Shown here: piece after piece, positions 26,426 through 34,521 of the stretch
Layout: the number at the start of each line of letters is the position of its first letter
Position numbering within the stretch: the first letter of the stretch is position 1
Assembly: GCF_032271945.1 (NCBI RefSeq)
Contig: NZ_CP130319.1
Location: 3,491,001-3,555,000, forward strand
Source of the DNA: Paenibacillus sp. MBLB1832
Lineage (GTDB): Bacteria; Bacillota; Bacilli; Paenibacillales; NBRC-103111
DNA length: 64,000 bases
Direction: 5' to 3'
Notes under the pieces: model-generated
Databases searched by the model: none
Told to the model about the DNA's origin: nothing
What the model saw: the letters and a program-made list of their open reading frames with translations, nothing else
Program-made: the position numbers and the translations under genes

Positions 26426-27751
26426 TTATGTCGATGCCTGTTCATTCCCCATTTTGCGCAGCATCAGCGGTACAGCGAAAGCTGCGATTGTAGCTAGTAA
26501 GCCATATACAAACATCCCGTGAATCCCAGCAACAAAATCAGTATTTTTGGTTAAAATCGAACCCATGACCGTCACGCTAACCGCCGTTCCGATATTCCGC
26601 GCGAATAGCTGCAACGAGGTGGATATCCCCTTCTGACTTCCCTCAACAAGCTGCTGAGCACCGATCGTGGATACGGTAAACAGGAGCCCGAATGAAAGAC
26701 CGAGCATCGTCAACGTGCTGCAAATGTACCAGAAGGACGTATCTTCACCGAGAAAAAATAACATGACGGCTGTTACGAGAAGTAAGGCGTTACCACTGAT
26801 CAGCAGCGGTTTATAGCCGAACCGCACCACCCACTTCCCACTCGGGACCGCAACCGCCATCCAACCGATCGAAGTACCCAAAAGTGCAATGCCGCTTACG
26901 AAGAGCGAATGGCCCTGATGCTGCAAAAAGAGTGGGATAAAGCTGGACGTCCCAAAAAGGGCCGCACAGCTAACGAAAGACCCCGCGATCATCAATGCCA
27001 CAGGGCGATTTCGCATTAACGTCAGAGGTACAATCGGCGCTGCATGCCTTTTTTCATAAAGGAAAAATACGACTAACAGGATCGCGCCGACTGCGCCGTA
27101 TAGATAGGTGAAAGAATGAACCACGGTCGTAAGCAATAACAAGGATATTCCGCTGGCAAACAGGAGCGCTCCCCAGTAATCGATGACCGCTTTCTTCGGT
27201 TGGTAAACCTCTTTATACGGCAATAACGTGAGTAATGCGATTAAGCAAATAGGTACATTGACGAAAAAAATCCAGCGCCAGCTCATATAGGTGACAAAAA
27301 AAGTACCTAATGAAGGAGCAAGTATGGCCGACAATCCCCACATACCTGTAAAAAAAGCCTGCACTTTCCCACGCTGCTCCACGGGATAGATATCACCCGC
27401 GATAATGGAAGGGAATGGCATCATGACCCCAGCGCCTATGCCTTGAATGGCTCTGAAAATAATAAGCTGTACCATGTTATCCGCTAATCCGCAAAGGACA
27501 GAACCGGCTAAGAAAAGCACGATGCCTGCCGCATAAATTCTTTTCCGACCGAATAAATCGGATAGTCGTCCTGCTAGCGGTGCAAGCACGGTTGAAAGCA
27601 CCATATAAGAGGTGAACGCCCAAGCAAATAGGCTGTTTCCGCCAATGTCATTCACAATGATGGGCATGGTGGTGTTGGCAATTGTCGTATCCATGGACGC
27701 GACTAACATGGCCAGTACGATACTGACCATGACGGTAGTTCGATTACGCAT
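26426..27751 (-). CDS. MFS drug exporter, DHA2 (EmrB/QacA) type
   Basis: A 441-residue proton-coupled exporter. It starts RTTVMVSIVLAMLVASMDTTIANTTMP, the DHA2 helix 1 with the D-T-T-I signature (motif D1 region), and has LAGRLSDLFGRKRIY as the loop 2-3 motif A. About 12-13 hydrophobic segments. ATG 27751 is preceded by AGGAGG; the frame is open 45 codons upstream but without a site. Single gene. Substrate unknown. Confidence 0.85.
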   Translation of the reverse strand: MRNRTTVMVSIVLAMLVASMDTTIANTTMPIIVNDIGGNSLFAWAFTSYMVLSTVLAPLAGRLSDLFGRKRIYAAGIVLFLAGSVLCGLADNMVQLIIFRAIQGIGAGVMMPFPSIIAGDIYPVEQRGKVQAFFTGMWGLSAILAPSLGTFFVTYMSWRWIFFVNVPICLIALLTLLPYKEVYQPKKAVIDYWGALLFASGISLLLLTTVVHSFTYLYGAVGAILLVVFFLYEKRHAAPIVPLTLMRNRPVALMIAGSFVSCAALFGTSSFIPLFLQHQGHSLFVSGIALLGTSIGWMAVAVPSGKWVVRFGYKPLLISGNALLLVTAVMLFFLGEDTSFWYICSTLTMLGLSFGLLFTVSTIGAQQLVEGSQKGISTSLQLFARNIGTAVSVTVMGSILTKNTDFVAGIHGMFVYGLLATIAAFAVPLMLRKMGNEQAST

Positions 27752-27908
27752 AGTTGATCCTCCTAAGCTGTCTATTACACATATATTTATTGTACCTGAT
27801 TCCGGAAAATTTTTCTTTACAATCCTCGGCTCTGGCTCCTTGTACGCGATTTGCCATGATCTACTTCTTCCGAATGATCCCCGCACAGCTTTTTGGAACT
27901 GATATCTT

Positions 27909-27937
27909 GAAACAGAGCCGATGGCTCTGTTTTTTTC
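27909..27937 (+). terminator. strong plus-strand hairpin with T run, no gene in front
   Basis: ACAGAGCC, loop GAT, GGCTCTGT followed by seven T. It lies in the 351-base gap between the divergent MFS and panD genes, 165 bases before panD. No plus-strand gene precedes it, so it is either the end of a short RNA or an attenuator ahead of panD. Confidence 0.6.
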
Positions 27938-27970
27938 ATGCCCGATCTTGTCGATTTCTGCGGTTGCCTG

Positions 27971-27993
27971 GGAAATAACCTAGGGTTATTTCC
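27971..27993. promoter_or_regulatory. perfect inverted repeat upstream of panD
   Basis: GGAAATAACC, three bases, GGTTATTTCC: a perfect 10-base-pair inverted repeat in the gap upstream of panD. A second shorter one, TAGGCA-CA-TGCCTA, lies at 28019-28032. They may be operators for panD or the MFS gene. Confidence 0.45.
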
Positions 27994-28102
27994 GATGTAA
28001 TGCCTTTTTTCAAGCAAATAGGCACATGCCTACACCTTCATGATTGTCCCCCTCATACGCTGTGAAGAACAAACATGTGATCATAAAGGAGCGCTACTGC
28101 AC

Positions 28103-28504
28103 ATGCAGCGACTAATGTGTAAGGGTAAAATTCACCGAGCAACCGTGACGGAAGCTGATTTGGACTATGTAGGCAGTATTACTATAGATGGGTTGCTGAT
28201 GCGCAAAGCGAATATTCACCCCTATGAAATGGTGCAAGTAACTAGCCTGCGAAATGCGACACGTTGGAAAACCTATGCGATTCCTGCGCCAGAAGGCTGC
28301 GGGAAAATTGGATTGAATGGACCACCAGCCCACCTATTCTCACCTGGCGACCTCGTTATTATTTTGAGCATGGGACTCATGGACGAAGAAGAAATCAGCC
28401 GACTTAAGCCGCAGGTCGTGTTCGTTGATGCCCACAATCAACTGCTTCAGGTGGAAGAGCACGATCTTGTTATCCAGAGGCAAGAAGAGAAAGCCAATGA
28501 GTAG
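28103..28504 (+). CDS. panD: aspartate 1-decarboxylase
   Basis: Pyruvoyl enzyme that makes beta-alanine from aspartate, 133 residues as against about 127 for the family. The start MQRLMCKGKIHRATVTEADL is the family start and fixes ATG 28103; AAAGGAG lies 12 bases upstream. The self-cleavage site G24-S25 sits in DYVGSITID. R54-W-K-T-Y58 and the late NGPPAH (usually NGAAAR) show it is a diverged member. It is not next to panB or panC; it overlaps an ATP-grasp gene. Confidence 0.9.
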   Translation: MQRLMCKGKIHRATVTEADLDYVGSITIDGLLMRKANIHPYEMVQVTSLRNATRWKTYAIPAPEGCGKIGLNGPPAHLFSPGDLVIILSMGLMDEEEISRLKPQVVFVDAHNQLLQVEEHDLVIQRQEEKANE

Positions 28505-29243
28505 TCTTTCAACGAGTAAATGGACCAAGTACAAAGTTCTTCATCGATCAGAGAATATCCGTGTGCATCTGCCAGAGACGAGATGGTTAACCGTCGATGC
28601 CTTTTGGCAAATGCTCGCGAAATACAGCCAAGTGATAGTGAAGCCAACAGGCAGCTATGGTGGAAATGGGGTCATTCGCATCAAACAAATTGATGCCTCC
28701 ACTTATGCCATTCAAGATGGTGCCAAGATCCAGACCCTATCGAAAGCAGAAGATGTCACGGCTACGATTAAAAAGAAAGCCGCTCGAAATTACATCGTCC
28801 AGCAATGTGTTTCTTTAGCTAAAATGAATGGGCGTCCATTTGATCTTCGTGTCATGGTACAGCGCACCCCTCGGACCAAGTGGCAAGTGACTGGAAAGCT
28901 TGCCAAGGTGGCTGGCAAAGGCTTTATCGTGACGAATATTCGCCGCAGCAACGGGAAAGTCGTTACCGTCGGGAACGCGCTTCGCCACTCTGAACTTGCT
29001 GATAAAAACACTGCCGATCTTCTGGCTCTTCTTCATACTGTAGCGCTGCGTACAGCCAAACTTCTTGGCCCCAGCTATCGTTGGGTGAAAACGATGGGCA
29101 TTGATATGGCTTTTGACAATCAGGGACGCATCTGGATTATTGAAGTTAATTTCGCGCCTATGCTGGAGTTATTCTTACGATTGCCCAACAAATCTGTCTA
29201 TCACACCATTAAATCATTTCATGCGCGCAGGAAATCTCGCTAG
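28497..29243 (+). CDS. ATP-grasp ligase of the YheC/YheD type
   Basis: A 248-residue ATP-grasp protein. Visible: nucleotide-binding IVKPTGSYGGNGVIRIK, the hinge YIVQQCVSLAK, the substrate/nucleotide RPFDLRVMVQRTP and the metal site DMAFDNQGRIWIIEVNFAPML. It resembles the YheC/YheD endospore-coat-associated group but lacks their longer N-terminal domain. ATG 28497 overlaps the panD stop by eight bases, so translation is coupled. It would join a carboxylate to an amine or thiol; substrates unknown. Confidence 0.82.
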   Translation: MSSLSTSKWTKYKVLHRSENIRVHLPETRWLTVDAFWQMLAKYSQVIVKPTGSYGGNGVIRIKQIDASTYAIQDGAKIQTLSKAEDVTATIKKKAARNYIVQQCVSLAKMNGRPFDLRVMVQRTPRTKWQVTGKLAKVAGKGFIVTNIRRSNGKVVTVGNALRHSELADKNTADLLALLHTVALRTAKLLGPSYRWVKTMGIDMAFDNQGRIWIIEVNFAPMLELFLRLPNKSVYHTIKSFHARRKSR

Positions 29244-29277
29244 GGACACTTGACCGAAACGCTGAGGAGGCCGAAAT

Positions 29278-30519
29278 ATGAATCAGTGGGGATTAACTTG
29301 CTCACGATGTTCTGCAAGGCTACCCTTCCGCTATCAGAACATGAAATGCGATTGCGGTGGCACGTTGTTGGTTGATTATGATCTCGAGCTGGTAGCCAAA
29401 ACATTAACGAAAGCATCTTTGCATGAACGCTATCCTTCGATGTGGCGATATCAAGAGTTGCTTCCCGTTCATGATCCCGCCAATATCATCTCGTTAGGCG
29501 AAGGTTGGACTCCGCTGCTGCGAATGCCCAAATGGGAGAGCAAACTTTCATTAAGGCGCTTATGGGTAAAAAGAGAAGAGCAGAATCCGACGGGGAGCTT
29601 CAAATCGAGAGGGTTCTCTGTCGCGGTTTCGCTATTACGAGAAGCTGGCGCCACGAAAGCCGCCGTTCCGTCCAATGGCAATGCGGCAGGTGCCCTTGCC
29701 GCTTATGCGGGAAGAGCAGGCATCGAAGCCTTTGTCTTCATCCCGATGGACTGCCCCTCCCTCATCGTAGATGAGTGCCCGTTATACGGAGCGAAGACGA
29801 TCCTCGTCGACGGCTTCATCCATGACGCCGCCGCGATTATCGAGTCTGGCCGAGGTGAACAAGGCTGGGTGAACGTCGGGACCTTGAAAGAACCCGGCCG
29901 CGTGGAGGGTAAGAAGACGATGGGCTTCGAGCTTGCTGAGCAGCTAGGTTGGACATTCCCCGACGTCATTATTTATCCGACAGGCGGCGGTTCTGGCATT
30001 ATCGGCATGTGGAAAGCGTATTTAGAGCTAAAAGAGCTCGGCCTCATTGACTGTGAGATGCCGAAGTTCGTTTGCGTCCAAGAGGAGGGCTGTCAGCCGA
30101 TTGTCGATGGTGTGCACCAAAGCAGCCAGCCGACGCGTGCTGGCGAGGATGATTCGCTTCTGCTCGCAGCCAGCAGCACGATTCCAAACCCGACAGGGAT
30201 GCGTGTGCCTAACCCGCCTGATTTGCCGCTGCTGCTCGCGATTGTTGAGCAAAGTGGAGGAACCGCGCTCGCGGTATCCAAAGTACAAATCGCGGAAGCC
30301 ATGCGCTGTCTCGGGACGGAGGGCATCTCCTCCTCACCGGAAGGCGCGGCAACATGGGCCGCTATGCTCCAACTTTGTACCGACGGCTGGCTAAAGCCTA
30401 GCGACTCCGTTGTCCTTTTCAACACGTCGCATGCGATGAAATATGCGAAGCTCGGTACGAGCGCAGCCATCCCGATCATTCGTACCTACGATGACTTTGT
30501 GATGTATCGCAGTCTTTAG
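29278..30519 (+). CDS. threonine-synthase-like PLP enzyme with N-terminal zinc ribbon
   Basis: A 413-residue fold-type II PLP enzyme. Four cysteines (C8, C11, C24, C26; CSRC and CDCGG) form a zinc ribbon. The PLP lysine is K109 in NPTGSFKSRGF, and the phosphate loop is IYPTGGGSGIIGMW. It is threonine-synthase-like (O-phosphohomoserine to threonine), but it is isolated from hom and thrB and sits in an operon with panD and an ATP-grasp gene, so another beta-replacement substrate is possible. Preceded by GGAGG. A terminator follows. Confidence 0.85.
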   Translation: MNQWGLTCSRCSARLPFRYQNMKCDCGGTLLVDYDLELVAKTLTKASLHERYPSMWRYQELLPVHDPANIISLGEGWTPLLRMPKWESKLSLRRLWVKREEQNPTGSFKSRGFSVAVSLLREAGATKAAVPSNGNAAGALAAYAGRAGIEAFVFIPMDCPSLIVDECPLYGAKTILVDGFIHDAAAIIESGRGEQGWVNVGTLKEPGRVEGKKTMGFELAEQLGWTFPDVIIYPTGGGSGIIGMWKAYLELKELGLIDCEMPKFVCVQEEGCQPIVDGVHQSSQPTRAGEDDSLLLAASSTIPNPTGMRVPNPPDLPLLLAIVEQSGGTALAVSKVQIAEAMRCLGTEGISSSPEGAATWAAMLQLCTDGWLKPSDSVVLFNTSHAMKYAKLGTSAAIPIIRTYDDFVMYRSL

Positions 30520-30525
30520 ACGAAG

Positions 30526-30563
30526 AAAAGCCAGTAAGTTATAATCTAACCTACTGGCTTTTT
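30526..30563. terminator. bidirectional terminator
   Basis: AAAAGCCAGTA paired with TACTGGCTTTTT around an AT-rich loop, between the PLP enzyme gene and the convergent hypothetical gene. Confidence 0.85.
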
Positions 30564-30576
30564 ACTGTAAAAAATT

Positions 30577-31203
30577 TTATTGACCTAAATTATTCTCTTC
30601 ATACAAGCGATACATCGCTTGTATCATCGGCTCGGCTGGGTCACGATTTAATAAGAATAACGTCATTAAATATTGCAGCGGCAGCGCGCATGTGTTATTC
30701 CCCTCTTCGACCGCTACGAAGCCAGCTTCCAGAACAGGGCCGTGCTCCTCATGAAGCTCAAGATCGACATAGATCTTCTGATCCGGGAACTCTTCGCGTA
30801 CAGCTGATGCACAATAAGGAACGATATGTTTGTCTAACAGTTCCTTCGCTTCATCCTCGGATTGCGGCGGGTTCGGAAGCAGGTGACTCTCGTCACTTCT
30901 TAGCAAATCAACGAAGAACGAGGATAACCATAGTCCTGCATTCGGGTTCGTTTGGAAATTACGCATAATTTCGTTTAAGAAAAATCCGCAAGCTGTGGAC
31001 TTTTCATCTTTCTTAAGCGTAAAGGCAAACATCGGACCATATGTCGGATTATTCCCAATTTGACCATCGACTTCATATTCGGGAAATTGCTCTTTCACAA
31101 CTTCTTGAATATGTTGAAACCATGTAATAATGATCTGGGCCTGTTCACGTTCTAGATCTTCCTGGCTAACGGGTTCTTGTGTTTCGATATCTTTGTCTGT
31201 CAT
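30577..31203 (-). CDS. hypothetical acidic protein
   Basis: A 208-residue acidic, helix-rich soluble protein (TDKDIETQEPVSQEDLER...), with no recognised domain and no signal peptide. ATG 31203 has AGGAGG 11 bases upstream; the in-frame ATG at 31227 has none. Convergent with the PLP enzyme gene and closed by the shared terminator. Function unknown. Confidence 0.65.
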   Translation of the reverse strand: MTDKDIETQEPVSQEDLEREQAQIIITWFQHIQEVVKEQFPEYEVDGQIGNNPTYGPMFAFTLKKDEKSTACGFFLNEIMRNFQTNPNAGLWLSSFFVDLLRSDESHLLPNPPQSEDEAKELLDKHIVPYCASAVREEFPDQKIYVDLELHEEHGPVLEAGFVAVEEGNNTCALPLQYLMTLFLLNRDPAEPMIQAMYRLYEENNLGQ

Positions 31204-31312
31204 TGTCGTTAAAGCCTCCTGAATCATTTCATAATGGCACGAATATTCTTATTGTACCGCATTTACGCCAGATCAGAAAGTATCACTTCTAATTTCACAC
31301 TAGAATGCCTTT

Positions 31313-32179
31313 TTAAGAGCCGACCAGCTTCAACATCAGGATACCCACCATCGCGATTGCAAGCCCAGATTGTTCTATTCTGGTAAATTTGTCCTTGAGC
31401 ACAAATCGGGTATACAGAAGCACAATTAACACATTAAGCGCGACAACTGCGGAGACAAGGCCTGCTTTGCCATGTGCAAAGCCATGAATAATAAGAATCA
31501 TGCCAAGCACATTTGTAATGCCAATCAGCATACCGAACTGGAATGTACGGCGCTCGGACCATGTGCTTACCGACTCGGTAGGCGCAGCGCCCCGTTTCTT
31601 ATCTCTCCACCACCAGATCGCGAAGCAGCACGTACCCGTTGTAAACATATAGAACAAAGTCGGGAACAGGGAGGCATGCACGAGCGTTGTCCATTTACTG
31701 GACAAGTCATTCGCCGCGAAGAGCAGCAGTGCGATCGCTCCCCAGCCTGCTCCTTGCAAGTTTTTCAACGTAATATCGTTAGAATATCGCACGAATAAAA
31801 TGCCGATGACAATGACAACAAAGGCAAACAGCTGAAGCACGTTCAGCCGTTCACCCCAGAACAGATAAGCGAAGAGCACTACGACAACCGACGGTAATCC
31901 GGTTAAAATCGCAACTAACGACGCTTTGCCTACGGCAAAGCCTTTGAACATAGCCGCATTGGCTCCAAAGGAAAACAGCCCCATCTGAATGCCAATCAGC
32001 GCTGACACTTGCCATTCTGGCTGCCAAATCAACGCACAGATCATGCTGACGATTGCCCCCATCGCGAATGTACCGCAGAGCAGCACATTGCGATTCAGCG
32101 ATTGCTGACTCGTCCAATGATATAAGATGCCGCGCAGCCCGAAGGATAGCGCGGCCAATACAGAATACAGAAGCCACAT
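31313..32179 (-). CDS. EamA/DMT-superfamily transporter
   Basis: A 288-residue membrane protein of ten predicted helices in two EamA repeats (starts near residues 1 and 148), with the repeat's typical end-of-helix phrases (FWGERLNVLQLFAFVVIVIGI, KFTRIEQSGLAIAMVGILML). It moves small metabolites in most family members. Ribosome site AGAGGTATTA before the ATG. Single gene. Confidence 0.83.
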   Translation of the reverse strand: MWLLYSVLAALSFGLRGILYHWTSQQSLNRNVLLCGTFAMGAIVSMICALIWQPEWQVSALIGIQMGLFSFGANAAMFKGFAVGKASLVAILTGLPSVVVVLFAYLFWGERLNVLQLFAFVVIVIGILFVRYSNDITLKNLQGAGWGAIALLLFAANDLSSKWTTLVHASLFPTLFYMFTTGTCCFAIWWWRDKKRGAAPTESVSTWSERRTFQFGMLIGITNVLGMILIIHGFAHGKAGLVSAVVALNVLIVLLYTRFVLKDKFTRIEQSGLAIAMVGILMLKLVGS

Positions 32180-32215
32180 GGTGTCTAATACCTCTTTCTT
32201 TCTAACATGGAAGGC

Positions 32216-34435
32216 TTAATGAGCGGTCAGGCGAACCAAGATCGCATCCCCACTCGCTGACACTTTTACTTCCGCAAATTTACTATTTACTTCATAGTCT
32301 CTCCCCGTGCCTTCAGGGATGAAATAGGTTTCGATGCCATATTCGACACCTTCGTACCCCACTTGCTTCCCATTGATTCGCACTTCATCAGGGGCGAGCC
32401 CCTCACCATTCGTATAGACACGTCTATATTCATACACGCCTGTATCCTTGTTGAGGCCTAGCACCATGACAATTTTGCCTTTCGATGTTCGCTCCTCCAA
32501 GCTCCGGTTCTGCCAGAAAGGCGGCTCTGAGATGGTATAGCGCAAGCGCACGTAGTCGCCTTGCATCAGAGAGCGCGGATCTAATGGCTTAAGCTGAAGT
32601 TTTACTAACGTGCCGTGGCTGAGCAAGTATTCACTTTTGCCAATTTGCAGCGACAGCGCGGCGACTTGCAAGACAACTAACAATGCGATGAGCCAGCGAT
32701 TCGCTTCATAACTAACCGGCGCAATTTCAACAACACCGTCGTTACGTCTTTGCCTTTTTTCCAACCACACCGTAATCCCTAGTATGAGCCCGCCAATTAT
32801 CGCGAAGCTAATGGACTTATGCAGTAATTTCCAGGCTAAATCATAGTACTTGTAAACGAGGAAGGCGATCCAGAAGCTCATCGACCACATGTAAACCCAA
32901 CGAACATGCAGCTGCCGCGAGATCACAATGGCTGCAAGAACTAACAGGAAGAACAATACATTGGTGACATAATACCAAACTGACTCGGTCATGAACGTTA
33001 AGCTAAAAAACGCGAGCAGAAACGTTGGCAAGCTGCTGTAAAGAATGGGCTCTCTGAAGGACGACGCTCGGATAATTTGACCTGCTGCGAATAAGATGAA
33101 GAGCAAGCCTGCCAGCAAACTGCATGCCACAACATCGCTATTCGTCCAATCGAACAGAATGAACGCCAAGATGATGACGGAAGCCAAGAAAAATAAAATG
33201 CGAGTTAGTAACCCCGTTAAATATCCAAATGCGACTAAGGTGAGAACCAAATAAATGAGGAGCATCCCCGATCTCTCGGTCAAAACAGCGGAAACGGTTC
33301 CCATCATCAGTCCGCTGAGAAGGATTGTATAACGTGCCAGTATATTGAACTTTTTGGCAAGCAGCATCGCGATGAGGGCAACGAATCCGTAGCCGATAAG
33401 AAAATTTACGGGGTCATCCAATCCGAATACAACGGTCACAAGCCCCAGCAACGTTAAGCTGCCTAGCAGAGAACCGATAATGATCACGGAGATACTGAGC
33501 ACGCGGACGATCCATTTCGTGAAGTCACCCTCCACTTTCACAGGTGCCTCATGCTCCTTCTCGACTTCTGCTTCCAGCTTCTCGGAGCCAGGGCGCCATG
33601 TTCGCACATAGTTCATGAACATCACATTCGCGCCGATAAACACGATGACGAACAATAAGCTCACGATAAAGAATAGCTCATTATGGTACTCGATGATGAG
33701 CTCAATATATTTCATGGTTATGGCTGCCGATACCCACAAGCCTGCAAACAGAAGGTACATTTTGTTCTGTGTCTTGTGCGCATAGCGAATCGCTGCTATT
33801 AGAATGGCTATGAGCGGCAGGTTCATCCAGATGCCATAGGTCTCAAACGCTTGAGCGTTCGAAACAATTAGGAAAACACAGAGAGTTGCTTGGAACGTCA
33901 GCCATTTCAGAAATGGTGAATGCAGACGCCCTTTCTCGAACAAGATGAACAATACGCCGTTCACCACTGCTAAGCCTAACCAAATCGCGATGGCAGTCCC
34001 TTCGACCTCGGCATAATTGCCCCACCTTGGGAAGAAGAAAAATCCATAGGTCAGGTGAAACAGGATATAGCTCAACACATAATAAGGCTGCCACCTCGTC
34101 AATATCGCATACAGGAAGGCAGGTACGAACCATACGAGAAACAAGCTGTAGCTATCCGCATGCGAATTGTAAGTTTGGCCAATTAATCCAACACCAATTC
34201 CGAACGAGATACAGCTGGCAAACCCACTTAATTTACTCAAGAAAGCTCTCCCTGGTTGGCGTGAAAGCCACACAGATAGTCCATATAGCCCCAAAATGAG
34301 CACAAATATAGGAATAAATTTCTCAACTCGGTTTAACTTCTCCCAGTTCGAAGCGAAGAAGTAACCGATCGCAGTTAAAAGAGCACTAGCCCCCAATACA
34401 TAACCTAATTGAATCATGACTTGGTTGGATTTCAT
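32216..34435 (-). CDS. large membrane protein with DUF2157, DUF4401-like and GDYXXLXY domains
   Basis: A 739-residue protein. The first 550 residues form about 18 hydrophobic helices in two blocks (DUF2157-like, then DUF4401-like), separated by a charged loop (about 275-290, EKLEAEVEKEHEAPVKVEG). The C-terminal soluble domain contains the signature MQGDYVRLRYTI of the GDYXXLXY family. ATG 34435 follows AGGAG. Function unknown; such proteins occur across Bacillota. Not to be taken for a transporter without support. Confidence 0.75.
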   Translation of the reverse strand: MKSNQVMIQLGYVLGASALLTAIGYFFASNWEKLNRVEKFIPIFVLILGLYGLSVWLSRQPGRAFLSKLSGFASCISFGIGVGLIGQTYNSHADSYSLFLVWFVPAFLYAILTRWQPYYVLSYILFHLTYGFFFFPRWGNYAEVEGTAIAIWLGLAVVNGVLFILFEKGRLHSPFLKWLTFQATLCVFLIVSNAQAFETYGIWMNLPLIAILIAAIRYAHKTQNKMYLLFAGLWVSAAITMKYIELIIEYHNELFFIVSLLFVIVFIGANVMFMNYVRTWRPGSEKLEAEVEKEHEAPVKVEGDFTKWIVRVLSISVIIIGSLLGSLTLLGLVTVVFGLDDPVNFLIGYGFVALIAMLLAKKFNILARYTILLSGLMMGTVSAVLTERSGMLLIYLVLTLVAFGYLTGLLTRILFFLASVIILAFILFDWTNSDVVACSLLAGLLFILFAAGQIIRASSFREPILYSSLPTFLLAFFSLTFMTESVWYYVTNVLFFLLVLAAIVISRQLHVRWVYMWSMSFWIAFLVYKYYDLAWKLLHKSISFAIIGGLILGITVWLEKRQRRNDGVVEIAPVSYEANRWLIALLVVLQVAALSLQIGKSEYLLSHGTLVKLQLKPLDPRSLMQGDYVRLRYTISEPPFWQNRSLEERTSKGKIVMVLGLNKDTGVYEYRRVYTNGEGLAPDEVRINGKQVGYEGVEYGIETYFIPEGTGRDYEVNSKFAEVKVSASGDAILVRLTAH

Positions 34436-34521
34436 GCAATTCATCTCCTCTCTTACCATGCTTCTAATTGTACAGGAGATCCCACGTTTGAGAAGTACTA
34501 TCTATTCCTAGTACCTGCTCA

